NCBI GenBank assembly: GCA_009760855.2
Contig: WPIO01000003.1
Location: 7,958,001 to 8,022,000, forward strand
DNA: 64,000 nucleotides
Source of the DNA: Cristatella mucedo
Lineage: Eukaryota; Bryozoa; Phylactolaemata; Cristatellidae
Direction of reading: 5' to 3'
A model generated the notes under the pieces. That model was not told the origin of the DNA. It made no database searches and was given only the letters and a program-made list of their open reading frames with translations. Both the position numbers and the translations under genes were made by a program. Positions 1 to 11,512 of the stretch are shown here, piece by piece; the stretch's first letter is position 1; every line of letters begins with the position of its first letter.

Positions 1-10
1 CAAGGGTCGA

Positions 11-51
<41 letters not shown>

Positions 52-52
52 C

Positions 53-117
<65 letters not shown>

Positions 118-175
118 CATACATACATACATATATATATGTGTATGTATGTATGTATGTATGTGTGTGTATATG

Positions 176-235
<60 letters not shown>
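1..235. repeat. Compound TA / TACA microsatellite
   Basis: Almost the whole stretch is alternating TA dinucleotide tracts separated by TACA and TATG tetranucleotide runs. It is followed at about 232-258 by a short sequence resembling the 3' end of SINE-A (AAGAAGCTATTTAAACAG), so the repeat may have grown next to an old SINE; that last point is inference. Confidence 0.95.
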
Positions 236-240
<5 letters not shown>

Positions 241-628
241 AGCTATTTAAACAGGTCAAAGAACAAAGTGAGTGGACTACATGGCAGCCCCACCTTATAA
301 ATGATCCGAGTTCGAGAAGCCCTCAGTACTTTCTAGTTTTCAGTACTCCAGCAAAATACAGTATACACTGCATGAACTTGGCTGTCAGGCAATATCAAGT
401 ATAGTTGTGGACGCATAAACTCTGGGAATCGGCTGAGAAGGAAGGTCCTGACAGCTTTCCAAGAGCTTTGGGCAAAGTAATGGAGTATTGGGTTAATGGG
501 GCAAACGACCTGGAGCCACTGAAAGCACTCTAACACGGCAAGTGTGCATGCACACCATGGGAAAGGGCTGGAAAAGAGAGCAAATAACATGTCACCCCAA
601 GTTTGCCTTTTGTCCAGGCAGTCAACTA
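236..628. other. No gene recognised
   Basis: Unique-looking non-coding sequence. The open frame on the minus strand here has no recognisable domain and runs into the SINE beyond it. Confidence 0.5.
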
Positions 629-815
629 GGTGGCCTCGATGACACACTAGGCAAGGTGGTTGCTTTTCACGACCTCGGGACCGAGGTCGTGGGCTCGAAT
701 CCTGCGGTGGGCGATTCTTTATCACCGCACCAAGCGGTGGTGACAGCTGTAAAGGCTTTTCTGTCGCTATACAAGAGAGGCTGCTAAATCAGCTAGTGTT
801 TTTTTCTTAGGCATG
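629..815 (+). mobile_element. SINE-A copy (tRNA-derived)
   Basis: The head carries RNA polymerase III-type internal promoter sequences: a box-A-like GACACACTAGGCAAGG and a box-B-like GGCTCGAATCC. A conserved body (GGGCGATTCTTTATC) and tail (CTGTCGCTATACAAG) follow. The same order is seen at 1994, 57248 and, inverted, at 8460 and 40450, which defines the family. This copy ends in a T-rich run. Confidence 0.85.
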
Positions 816-1175
816 CCACTTGACAATAAGGTGAGGCTAGTAATTGAGGGCAGCCGGTGCACTGTTGTTTACATACATTTACATTTTACATACATTTACT
901 GCACATGTCCAACTACAAAAACAGGCAATCCAGTCATTTTCAGGATGAAGCAAAATGGGGTTATACGACATTTATAAATGAATTGTACGGGTCGAAGACA
1001 TTTTCTCTCGCTATTTCTTTGTTCTATATAATGCTTTGTGAAAACAGCCATCCTCATTATTCGTGCTTTGGTCTAATGGTTCACGGTCGAATGCCAACTC
1101 TTTATCATCTACAAATGTCACTGATACTTATGCGCTAGAGTGGGTGTACATATACACACACATCGCACACACGCT

Positions 1176-1177
<2 letters not shown>
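816..1177. other. No gene recognised
   Basis: AT-rich intergenic or intronic sequence; nothing supported. Confidence 0.5.

Positions 1178-1250
<73 letters not shown>
1178..1250. repeat. (CA)n microsatellite
   Basis: About 73 bp of almost pure CA with one CAAAC interruption near 1235. The poly-Cys/Val and poly-Thr/His open frames over it are artefacts of the repeat. Confidence 0.97.
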
Positions 1251-1256
<6 letters not shown>

Positions 1257-1993
1257 ACAGCACTGGCACAAAAACTCTTCGTGCCCTGACGATCGAGATA
1301 TAACTTCAGATATTTCAGCTTTTTCAGGACTGCTGGCCAACAACATTTCACCAGAACATAGGATTGCCATTAGCTAGCAATATTAGTAACAAATCGTGCA
1401 TTTTACCACTTTAGTTTTCTTACCATGTGCAAAAAATGCAAAATGACTGTTTTCGTAATATAGGGGCTATTTCTGGCTGCCGACATTATCGCCAATTTTC
1501 GAATGGTATAATTTTGCAGCAGCACCCGAGTACTGTGAAATACAATTTATTGGATGTATCAAGTTGCTTTAAAAGCATCTGATTGCATAATCGGCATGGC
1601 AATCTAAAAACACCTATCGGTATTCTCAAGGATAGCTGCCCAATAAGACAGCACTGCCGTGCAAGGTACAACTGAGAAACCTGCCTGAACTAAGTATGCC
1701 TAATAAAATTAATTGATCCACATCTCCGCCTGAAGTAAATTCATATTTATCACGGAATTTGCTATTCCATGCTATGGCTTTAATTTCTATAGGCGATTTC
1801 ACAAGGCAATGGACATGCTGAAAGAACAGCAACTTACTGACTCAGCTGACGATGGCCGGGCAAAAATAACCCTTCTGCCTATAGACTCTAAGTAATCTAA
1901 GGGCTGGATGATTCTAATGCAAACTACTTTAACTTTATAGGTCCACCTGGCTTGCTGAACCTGACCTGCAAGCTACACAGATACTTGCCGTAA
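1251..1993. other. No gene recognised
   Basis: Non-coding AT-rich sequence with short unrelated open frames only. Confidence 0.5.
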
Positions 1994-2190
1994 GCAGCCG
2001 TGGTGGCACACTAGGTAAGGCGGTTGCTTTCACGACCTCGGTCCCGAGGTCGTGGGTTCGATTCCTGCGGTGGGCGATTCTTTATCGCCACTGCAAGCAG
2101 TGGTGATAGCCGTAAAGGCTCTTCTGTCGCTATACAAAAAGAGGCTATTTAATCAGTTAGAATTTATTTATTTTATTTATTTATACAGAT
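1994..2190 (+). mobile_element. SINE-A copy, best preserved in the window
   Basis: A tRNA-like head holds a box-A region (TGGCACACTAGGTAAGGCGG) and a perfect box B, GGTTCGATTCC, at 2055-2065. The palindromic anticodon-arm region reads CCTCGGTCCCGAGG. The body has a small hairpin (CCACTGCAAGCAGTGG), and the tail CTATACAAAAAGAGGC runs into TTTA/TTTAT repeats. This copy is the best reference for the family here. Confidence 0.9.
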
Positions 2191-4506
2191 ATTTCAATCG
2201 GTTGCATTATGCGAAATTAGAGCAATTCCGATGTGTCAATTATAAAAGAAAGAACCTGACATGCCTAACTAATTAAAAAGACGGACTCACGACTGCACAA
2301 CCTTTTTCAGCAATATTAAACGTCTTGGCAATGGCAGACAAAGATGGCAGACGAATACAAACTATGTAGGCGGGCTCTTGTGGTACCAGATGGTGAAGCT
2401 TACGGGGCCCATTCACACCGAGCTCTACACTTGGATTTCGCAGGGGATGAGAATATCATCACACTCAGCATAATTCAGCACTCGCTATAAGTCATAAATA
2501 TCACCAGTCGATATTATGATGCCGTTATCACTAGAGCCATTCTTAATACTTAAATCAACCAATAATCTAACCATGAATTGCCAAAATCTCCTTTGAAATC
2601 TGACCGACATGCAAAACTCAGGATGCAAACCCAAACACTATATTCCTGAACACAAGTAAACATGTTGATGAAATTTGCGGATTAATATATACATTCTGAA
2701 CGTGAATTTGGCTGCTTGATATTACCATACGATGAAACAGAATGCACATAAAAAAATTAATGTGTGCGAACTAACAGTTAGGTTTACAGAGCACAACGGA
2801 AGCCTATTGAATATCAACGTGCTAGTAGTAGCTATAAATTTTGAAATACTTCTTGTTGTCTTGGGCTTTGCATCTACAAATTCTAAAGTAAGAGGCTAAA
2901 TAACATTTTAACATAAAGACCTTCCTTTCTGACTTGTACGGACAGTCAATTGGAGCCAGATCTCAGAGCCGCCTTATGGAGTCGGAGGGGATCAGCTGGT
3001 GATGTGCCCAAGACTCTATTTCGGTCACGAAATCGACAGGATATTTTGGGAGAGGAGGTCAAAAGACAGAGTGAGAGAGGGAGAGAGAGAAGACAGGTGT
3101 AAGGAGGCTGAGGCAGTCTCACAAATCCAGATCAAGTAAGGATAGCAGCAGACACAATTAAATAACTCCCAATGATAAAGACTTCGTAGAAAACAAGGTA
3201 AAAACGGATTAAAGCCGGTGGTCGATGCCATAACGACATACTAAACCAGCCATGCATGCGAGTATTACGATGCAGAAAATTGGCATAAATCCAAGCCAAC
3301 AAACAAAAATAGGCTAAAGGATTTATATACTCAAGGCCCGTGATCTGTGAAGCAAACGAGAAGGAAGTCAGTTGCTAGCCACCTTAATTGCCGTAAACAA
3401 GACCGACATTCTCGACAGACAGTCGCATCGCGGTCAACACTCGAGAGCTTTTAGGTGCGAACGACAGGCTTGAGATCCAAACAGCAGAATGCACGGCAAT
3501 TTTGTAGCAGCATTTCGTATACATTTTCGCCGAATATTTCTGATATCCGTATAATTTCTACGTTAGTCGATTAAGGTTCTAGAATTGAACTTAACACTTC
3601 GTCGGGTATTAAAACCGATACAGTTCTCACGTCACAGACAAAAAACGCCGTCACCAATATTTAGTTTTATGCAATATGATATTCTAAACACACACACACA
3701 CACACAGACTTGCATGGCTGACCGGAGCAACCAACGGTTGGCAACCGTCCTACAGACAGTGAGGGCTGACGCCACTCGAACCAGCACGGTACAACTCAGT
3801 TGGCTTGAAATTGACGAAGCGCACATACATCGCTATGGCTTCTAATCTGACAGCAGCAACCCTACGGTTTATATAAGCATTTGACAGAGCTACCGAGTTC
3901 ACCGAGGGGAGTAAATGGCTGGGGGTAAATTTTCGGAGAGCGCAAGAATGAAGGGTCCATGAGCCACTTAGGAATAAATACACTGAATTCGCATACCTTC
4001 GGCCAGGCATATTACCCGGCGGTCGTAATCGATGAGAGGAGTCGCTGCTTTACGGAAAGTCTCCCATACCAGCTCCGACAGGTAACGCAACAACCACGAG
4101 CGCACTTCTCTCTGGGCTTCAGCACAGCCATCCATGTTACGCTAATGAATGCTGCTAGCAACAAAATTCTAAGCCGCTAGGCCCTCACGATGAACACGGC
4201 GGCCAAAGAAAATGATTCCGCGGGAACCGACACGCCGAGCAACGAACGCCGGAAGCGATTTGTGTGCAGACGCAATAGTGACGTCGGTCCTGGAGCCGCG
4301 ATCGGAACCGCTTTGAGCGTGTCCTGGAGGTTCGAGACCTTCGCAGTAGACTAATCTCGAAATCGCATTAATTAGTGATATTTGATGCGGATCTATCCAT
4401 CACGCTCTACGAATATTAATTCTTTCTATATTGCAGTACCCCGCAAGCGGACCCGCCGTGGACTTAAAAACCCTTTCGCTGTTAGAATCCGTTGCTTTGG
4501 CGACAC
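2191..4506. other. Long stretch without a recognised gene
   Basis: No family-level coding similarity was seen on either strand. Minor features are a GA-rich patch near 3068-3095 and a 20-bp CA run at 3688-3708. Confidence 0.5.
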
Positions 4507-4577
4507 AATAATAATAAAAATAATGCACTTGATAAAGCGCCCTCAGAGAACTCAATCTCTCTCTAGGCGCTTTACAT
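4507..4577 (-). mobile_element. LINE-A tail fragment
   Basis: This is the reverse complement of the LINE-A 3' terminus. A stem of AAAGCGCC-type arms brackets GAGAGATTGAGTTCTCTGAG and ends in an ATT-type repeat (ATA on the plus strand). Only the last ~70 bp are present, so it is a severely 5'-truncated insertion or a tail-only element. Confidence 0.8.
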
Positions 4578-4761
4578 AGGGCCGACGACGTCCGTCGTGG
4601 ACGTTTTGGGGGGTCGCACAGTTTCACTGGGATGCTTGGGAGACGAAATCAGCGCGCGTAAATCTGCTAGGCGGACGTGTTGCCAGCAAATAATGAATCT
4701 CACGGCACGACCGGGGTTAAAGTTCTGGAGAAAGTGATTATAAATCGCCTGTTGCAAGCAG

Positions 4762-4830
4762 AGTGAAAATCACCAGGCTTCTTCTGTCGCTAGATAAATA
4801 AGACTCTTAAATTAGCTACCCTTTACTTTC
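4762..4830 (+). mobile_element. SINE-A 3' fragment
   Basis: Matches only the tail of SINE-A: CTTCTGTCGCTAGATAAATAAG followed by a diverged TTAAATTAGCTA. The tRNA-like head is missing. Confidence 0.6.
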
Positions 4831-5659
4831 TGGCCACTCGCGGGATGCCTAATGTTGGTCTGGATTTCCGAGCTCTTCGCTCGTTGCCCATCTAAAATCC
4901 ACCCTGACGCGGCGGCACGGTAATACTTATAGTCCGTATCGTTAATCTTAGTGAACATCCTAATATACAGTGATGCTAGCTAAATTGTTCTACTGCATTA
5001 ACTGTAAAAGTACAACCTACTTCCGACAAATTGTTAAGACTTCAAGATTATTAAGGTTTTGCACCCCCCTCAAGAATTACGAACCCAAGGTGCACATAGC
5101 CCGAAATTTTTCATACGGGCCAACTTTGACCCTTTTGCCCGACATTTTAAAACTGTCGTTCGGTTCGCACAGCAGAGAGCCAGCCGATGAACAACACCAA
5201 CAGTTTATTAGGCAACGCACGGAGCCAAGGGGCGCAAGGCTCCCTTTACTCCCTTCTCCCACTCTCCTCTCCTCGACTGCTCCTGTCCCCTGGTCGACCC
5301 CGACGATTCATCTAGGATGACCGCAACTGTGCGCCGGCCGACCCTGATGGTGAATCCACCATCTGTTCACCAGGGGTTACCGGCCTGCCTGTGTCCGCGC
5401 CACATCACAGGCGGTCCACAGCTGTGCACTGGCCTCTCTCGGCGATGCTCCTAACAGCTGTTCACCAGCGGCTAATCAGAAGAGCCTGCATACAATCGAC
5501 CTACAAAAACATGGGTCTCCTTCAACAAGTCAAAGTACCTCGCCCTTTTTTAAACATTACATGAGTAGCAGAATGTCGTACTATTTCCTTGGAATGATGC
5601 AGGAATAGTACGACGCCGGCAGCTTTATGAAAAACCTCGAAGAGAACCGCGTAGAGAAA
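4831..5659. other. No gene recognised
   Basis: No supported gene. The stretch near 5185-5230 weakly resembles 35230-35275 (GATGAACAACACCAACAG against GACGAGCAACACCGCCAG), possibly old LINE sequence. Confidence 0.4.
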
Positions 5660-6330
5660 TTTGATTAAAAAAACCAGAAACATGTCTCATCAGCGCCAGC
5701 TTAGTTTAACAGCATCGCAAGATCTTCAAGCGGCAACATTTGCTGTGGGAAGTGCGAAATAATTGCTAGGACTCTTAGCAATCGTTGTGTGCTAGTCCCC
5801 TTGACTTTATTGATAAACGACGAACCTTATTGAGGGAGTTCTTAACTGACGTTTTCAAGTTACTAACTGACCACGGAATCGCACCTTTAAACGATGAAGT
5901 GGCTGCCCGCTATGCCGAACTTCGGGATTCAGAAAATCCCCCGCTGAAATTTTGCGAATACTGACGGCGTCCTTAGCTAAAATTAAGCAAATTGGCCAAG
6001 ACTGTTGTTCTGATCTGATGATGCGACTTACGAAAATATGCTCAAGTCATGAATGTCGAGAGGTTGTGCAGAGGCTGTTGAGCAGCAAATTGCAGCATTT
6101 AGACGTACTAGTGTGGAGACTGTGGATATCCTGACGGGAGAGGTACGAAAACCGTCTGGAGCAAAAAAAATCAGGGGTATCTACCGCCAATGACACGGCT
6201 ACCCAGCTGTCTGCGGAGAGTCATGCTGAGACTGCTACAAGGCTGGAATCGAGCGCTCTAGCGACGGCAGACTTTAACTTACAATTTATAATCTAGAAAA
6301 TTTCAAGGGCGATAGGGTGTCCAGTGCAGC
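5660..6330 (+). pseudogene. Degenerate ORF-like region, unknown, possibly transposon ORF1
   Basis: An open stretch begins MSHQRQLSLTASQDLQAA at about 5681. After a stop and a frame change, a helical-looking segment follows (FLTDVFKLLTDHGIAPLND, about 5838-5900) and continues EVAARYAELRDSENPPLKF. Composition resembles a gag-like or LINE ORF1-like protein broken by frameshifts and stops, but no conserved motif was recognised. The assignment is a guess from the transposon-rich context. Confidence 0.35.
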
Positions 6331-6779
6331 GCCGGTGCACGTCATAGTTTAGGCACTGAAATCGAGAATCCCGATGTATGACTTGAGAAGCCAGAGATTG
6401 CGATTTTACACGAGAGAGCATAGGAATAGCTGCTGATAACGCGCAGGTTAGTACTGTAGCCTCCATTGACGATTTGAGGTGCGAAGTGGTAAAAAGTTCC
6501 TGAGCCAGTTATAACCAGTGTTGAGCCTCTGACTGTTGTCACGTGCTCCGATGCTGCTACTTCGCGAACTGCTGAGGTTACTGACTCAGCATGCTACTCT
6601 GACGCTGGAAAAGCTGCGACGTGGACGTGGTGTAATTCGGCGGCCACACCGTTGGCTACGGGCCGGACGAGGTTCAGAGTTTTGCTCGACTTGCAGACGA
6701 TCAAGGGATCAAGCGGGGAGTCCTGAATAAAAGGAATTGAGTCAATTTAGACGCGAAGGCACAAACTCATGAATTAGTT

Positions 6780-7190
6780 TGACTGTCGCACTCTTTTTAC
6801 AGCCCATCCATCCAATGTTTGTCAGCTGAAAGTTGGCCGACTTGACTGCGAAGGCAATGCGGTCATCCAATTAAAAGTCGTTTTGGATAAGCACGCTCAG
6901 ATTACGTGTGTGCAGACGTCACAGGAGTGATGCTAGATGATGCAATCTTGAGGGCAAGCCCTTTCAACTTGAAGGTGAATGTAGCTTGCCCACAACTAGT
7001 AGGTCGGTTTTATAATCTTTATGCATCAAGAAGGTAATGCCCACCCAGGTGCGAATGCCATCGATACAGGCTGCAAGGGTTTTTGAGCGCTTCGGATGCG
7101 GAGCAAGACTTAGACTTACAAGGGTCAAAAAAAGTCGGAATTGCGTTTGGCCATGACATCGGCTAGAGGGAGTATATAGATACTGAAAAG
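6780..7190 (-). pseudogene. LINE-A reverse-transcriptase remnant
   Basis: Read on the minus strand, broken frames give the LINE-A signature LAACIDGIRTWVGITFLM followed by DLLVVGKL. The intact version at 49310-49400 reads [20 protein letters not shown] then NLLVMGKP. Upstream is a piece like the pre-YADD segment (FQYLYT). It corresponds to the region just after the catalytic palm motif of a CR1/L2-type reverse transcriptase. Several frameshifts; not functional. Confidence 0.7.
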
Positions 7191-8264
7191 AGTTGGACCT
7201 GATCTCGCGACTACCGTTGCGTTCGCCTGTGGCTTCTGCTGCTGTAATTAGCGAAGCACCTGCCACTAATATACACGTCTCACCCGTGGCCTGTAGTTAG
7301 GCCGTTTAAGCAGCCAGCGCAGCGTCTAGCCGTTAACGTAGGTTATATTTTGTGTCGTCTGCTGCGATTTATTGGGCTCTCATATATTTGCCCGTTGAGA
7401 GTAATAAAGGAGAGTCTCGTTTAACTCGCACGTTCGCCCCCGCTGTGTCTCCGTGAGACTCCCACTAGAACAGCCGCCACGGGAGACACTGCCATACAAC
7501 ACTACGAGTTTACTTCCCGTTAGCGGAACGGTCGGGCAAGGTCGAGTGATGTGCACTGTAGGTACTGCGTGTTCATGCGTATTGGCTATCTTGGCTCCGC
7601 GATGTTTATTTTGGGGGTTAGACACTTCGGCTGGCCGCTTTTCTCCGAATGTCGCCGGCCTTGGCAAGCATCGGGCATACCTGTAACGCAATTCAATGCT
7701 GACGTAGTCATGAAATTCAAGGAATTGCTGGGGGGTTCATGCAATTCAAAGAGCTTCTGTTTCCGAGAAACTGCTTGCCGAATGGCGTCGAATTTCGCGT
7801 GCGATCATTTTGTGCAGTTTGGGCGCGGCTGCCGTTTAGACTTGATTGCAAGCCCCCTGCCTTCTCCACTGCTGGATCGTGTCGTAGCACGACACACATC
7901 ATTGCAGCTGCTCACGATCGCCCAGCCCGCAGTGGCTGCAGTTGGCAACCCAGCAACTTGAGGGCACCCAGGCTCGTTCGGTACTCAGCTGAGAAGCTTC
8001 AGCGGTTACGGTGGTTAAATCGCTTGAGACCACCCGCGTTGTGCGCACTGGCTGATTGGCTTGCGAGATCTATCTGTGTTCTTTGTATGCGGAGTCGAAA
8101 AGCTCCTGCATGCAAGAGTTATGCATTGACCAATCGCCTTTTGAGGATAGAGCAATCATAAATATTTTCGCAGTGCGCTTTGCATACGAGTATTGCGAGT
8201 TAGACAGCGAGAAGTAAATAAGAATCAGTTTGAGGTGGAGCTATTCAGTAGAGCTGGTCGGAGC
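7191..8264. other. No gene recognised
   Basis: Moderately GC-rich sequence with overlapping open frames on both strands, none resembling a known family. AT-rich DNA with two AATAAA-like sites lies at 8262-8290 next to the SINE tail. Confidence 0.45.
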
Positions 8265-8460
8265 TGAGAATAAATAAAGAAATAAAATAAATCCTAGCTC
8301 TTTATCAGCCTCTTTTTGTATAGCGACAGAAGAGCCTTTAAGGCTACCACCACCACTTGCAGTGGTGACGAAGGATCGCCCACCGGAGGAATCTAACCCA
8401 TGACCTCTGGACCGAGGTCATGAAAGCAACCGCCTTACCCAGTGTGCCATCGCGGCTCAC
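8265..8460 (-). mobile_element. SINE-A copy
   Basis: Inverted copy. A TTTATT-type tail at 8265-8292 appears as AAATAAA on the plus strand, then GCCTCTTTTTGTATAGCGAC and the GCAGTGG hairpin. The tRNA-like head ends with GTGTGCCATCGCGGC. Box B is partly mutated (plus strand GGAATCTAACCC). Confidence 0.85.
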
Positions 8461-9684
8461 ATAATAGAGCAACTGCTTGCTGGTGATTCTTCTGTTGCCC
8501 GGAGAATTGCATGTGCACAGCAAAAGCCGGCATGTACTGTTAACAACCAAATAAGGCTACATTAGTCCAGCTCCCTTTTTCACACAGCACACGATACAAT
8601 GAACAGTCTATCTGAGACGCAGCGCTGCCGTGAAGTCATTTACCCGCCTATGGTTGAGAAAATTGCAATGTTTAATAACGCAGCCGACAAACAGAACGTG
8701 GACCGTAGCAAATACCGACAAAAGTAAGTGACAAACAGGTCCAATATAGAGTGGTCCTAAATGGTTACTATTGACTGAGCAAGCCGTCACGCATACAGAT
8801 CTTAATGCTATTGGCTTCTCTTCATGATCATGCTCTGATCAGCCGTAGCTGATTTGACCTTGGCAGAGGCCTGTTGGCTTAGGTACGGGCGATACTCATC
8901 CAGTCAGCAGAGGTCTGCAGCTCCGAAAATAGACGCGGTGTCCGGAGTCAGCCAGTGCTGCACTCAGGTCAAAGCGAAACCGCCCGGCTCTCTGGCTGTG
9001 CAGCGGATTCAGCCCACGGCCTATGCTGTCTGCGGTCATAATGATGTGACAGAATAAAGGGGAAGAAGCAAGATTACCTATATCAACCAAGCTTAGCTCC
9101 AAAGATTGCAGTCCAGCAGGCGGATCCAAGGAATGCATAGCTGATGGCTGAGGGCAGCTAAGAGGATTAAATGACCAAATGTAGTTCCAAGGCTAGGCAC
9201 TGGGGAGGGGATTATGCTAATTCCGAAACAGCTCTTGCATCAGTATACAGCAGGGATCTGCATCTTAAAAAGTTGGCTGGATGGTGAGAGGCTTCAGAGA
9301 TGGACATCTATAGTAAGAATAGCATTCGTTTAGCTCCCCGCACAGACATCATCCTCAACAGTAGTTCATTCAGCATTCCTCCAAATGACGTCTGCCCGTA
9401 AGCTGGGCATCCCATCAAACATCTCTTTTTTTGGTTCCCGGATACCTTTCGCACTTAGCTGTGCACGATTTAGTGTACACTACTAACCAGGTTGCTCTCG
9501 GTTTCTTCTTGTGTGCTTTGCATTCCGGTCGGGTCTGCATATTTGCGAGCTTTTTTACGTAACTGTCGAAGCATGACACCATGCAGGTCATTAACCCTTG
9601 GGTATTACTTCGCTTGCATATGGCTTCTCTTTCAGATAGTAACCACGTTCGTGGACAGAGATTTAGTTCTCTTCTTGGGTTGCT
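8461..9684. other. No gene recognised
   Basis: No supported gene or repeat. Confidence 0.45.
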
Positions 9685-9699
9685 ATAATAATAATAATA

Positions 9700-9731
<32 letters not shown>

Positions 9732-9795
9732 GCACTTGATAAAGCGCCCTCAGATAACTCAATCTCTTCCTAGGCGCTTTACATTTGCTATAAAA
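9685..9795 (-). mobile_element. LINE-A tail fragment with long (ATT)n end
   Basis: A 45-bp ATA/ATT trinucleotide repeat (9687-9731) is followed by the LINE-A terminal stem-loop in reverse complement (GCACTTGATAAAGCGCCCTC to CTAGGCGCTTTACATTTGC). Nothing of the LINE coding region is attached. Confidence 0.85.
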
Positions 9796-10007
9796 CTACC
9801 CATTCTTAGTTTTATCATTACTATCATTAACATATCCAAAACGAATGGACAAGCTTGGAAGTCTTATCCTAGCCTTAGCAAGTCAGAATTTTTTCAATAC
9901 TACCGAACTGAAAGTGTGCAGACTTGACGATGGAGCCGATATCTATGCATCTAATAAAAGTGCATTTTTATGACAAAATACCCGGATACTGTGCAGAGGC
10001 TGTAAAA

Positions 10008-10312
10008 CTGTGGTGGAGTCAGAGGGAGGGAGGAGGGGGCATTTTCCTCCTTCGTACAGCGAAGCAGTGACCTAGGCCTATTCCTATGCCCCCCCCCGCC
10101 AACGCTACCAACGACGAAATTACGGTTTAATCTCACTTGATAAACAATCCGTCAAATTCGTGTCGAAAGACACTACGATTTTTTGCTATATTTTCTCATT
10201 AATTGCGCGTCTAGCCCCGCCTAAATGAACGTCTTGCGGCGGTTCTTGCCCCTATATAGGAATTTTTCGCGTCTTGCCTGACCCATAGATGGAAATCCTT
10301 GCTCCGCCACTG
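10008..10312. mobile_element. Short non-autonomous hAT-like DNA transposon
   Basis: Terminal inverted repeats: left CTGTGGTGGAGTCAGAG, right AAATCCTTGCTCCGCCACTG, whose complement is CAGTGGCGGAGCAAGG. CAGTGGCGGA-type ends are typical of hAT elements. Flanks CTGTAAAA and CTAAAGAA are compatible with a decayed 8-bp target duplication (5 of 8). At ~305 bp it has no coding capacity. A second copy at 18975-19359 shares the internal CCAACGACGAAATTA-like block. Confidence 0.75.
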
Positions 10313-10317
10313 CTAAA

Positions 10318-10930
10318 GAAGATATTCAGGCCGAGCCGAGCTTCGGAGAGTCGGGCTGAGTCTAATTGTTGAGAAACTAGCGCTAAGTGTTCCCATAATT
10401 AGCCAGTTGGTTTTATCGTTGTCAACCTGAGAAAGAAAATTTGCTGCCATCCTGTTGCAAATTTCAGAAACGCATAGGACGCTGGGGAGTTGGGAGAGTT
10501 CAACGGGCTGAAAGAAGAGAGGAACCGTAGCGCAGGTACACAGTTGCATGTTGCCTGCGTGAAACAGAAACAATAAATTGCGCTTGGCGATTATATCGGC
10601 TAGAATGGGACAAGGAAATGTCAAAAGAAGCGGACCTATATCAGACCCCAAAGTAACTCATACTGTAAGGCTCGCCTGATCGCAGTTGGCCGTTGACATT
10701 TGCACCACGAGCTATCAGACTAAAATATGACCTAAACCACGGCAGTGCAGGGCCATGTACTCCCGGGCGTGATGACAAGCGCTCAAGGAGGACTTGGTGA
10801 TCAGCGGTATCAAATGCTGCCGAGAGATCGAGCAGAACTAACCGAATGATTCCGCTTTAGTCAGCATTGCTGATAAGGTCGTTGAACACTTGCAGCAGTG
10901 AAATTCTCCGCTTCTAGCCATACCCGCACT
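10318..10930 (-). pseudogene. LINE-A reverse-transcriptase remnant
   Basis: Minus-strand frames give pieces of a CR1/L2-type reverse transcriptase. The 10730-10840 part decodes as the palm segment LLDLSAAFDT-like followed by LLERLSS; further on are a GPLLLTF segment and the NKTNWLIMG-like piece near 10390. Frameshifts and stops throughout. It abuts the hAT-like element on its left. Confidence 0.7.
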
Positions 10931-10999
10931 ATCCATACCCTGTGAATAATACGCGGGCAGAGGTGTGCCTAAGGATTAGCCTAAGGGGGAGTCCAACCT

Positions 11000-11451
11000 G
11001 GCCCTTCCTGCTGAGGCCAATCGAGGCAGCTAAAGCTTCGGTTCCACGTAGGCTTAATGGGGAGCGATTGAACCGGCGGTCGGCGCCCCCCCCCCGTCGG
11101 CGTGCCTATGCAGGCCGCGCATGAATATGAGCACCGGCTCATATCCACGCGGCGCTTAGCTACACGTGCAGCACATTCTGAATCCGCCGTCGGCTTCCGT
11201 TAGAGTCACGCGGCTGCCCACGTGCTCTGTCTCGACGAGTTCCAACAGCTGCTCCGCACACTCACTTGAAACTGCAGCGATGGGACGAGGGCGAAGGCTT
11301 GGCTCAGGCGCGTGCGGCCCGGTCTGGCAGAGCGGCGCCGGGAACAGCAGAAGCGAAACTTTTTGCGAAACCGCTCGACAGTCCGCTCGAGGCGCGCGCT
11401 AGTTACGCTTCCAAGCAAGGCTGGCTCTGCCAAATTGCATCGCCTTCTAAG

Positions 11452-11512
<61 letters not shown>

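Noticed and set aside
2041-2066. A genuine tRNA gene
   Set aside because: Box A and B are present, but the sequence recurs with a common non-tRNA body and tail at several sites; it is a SINE head.
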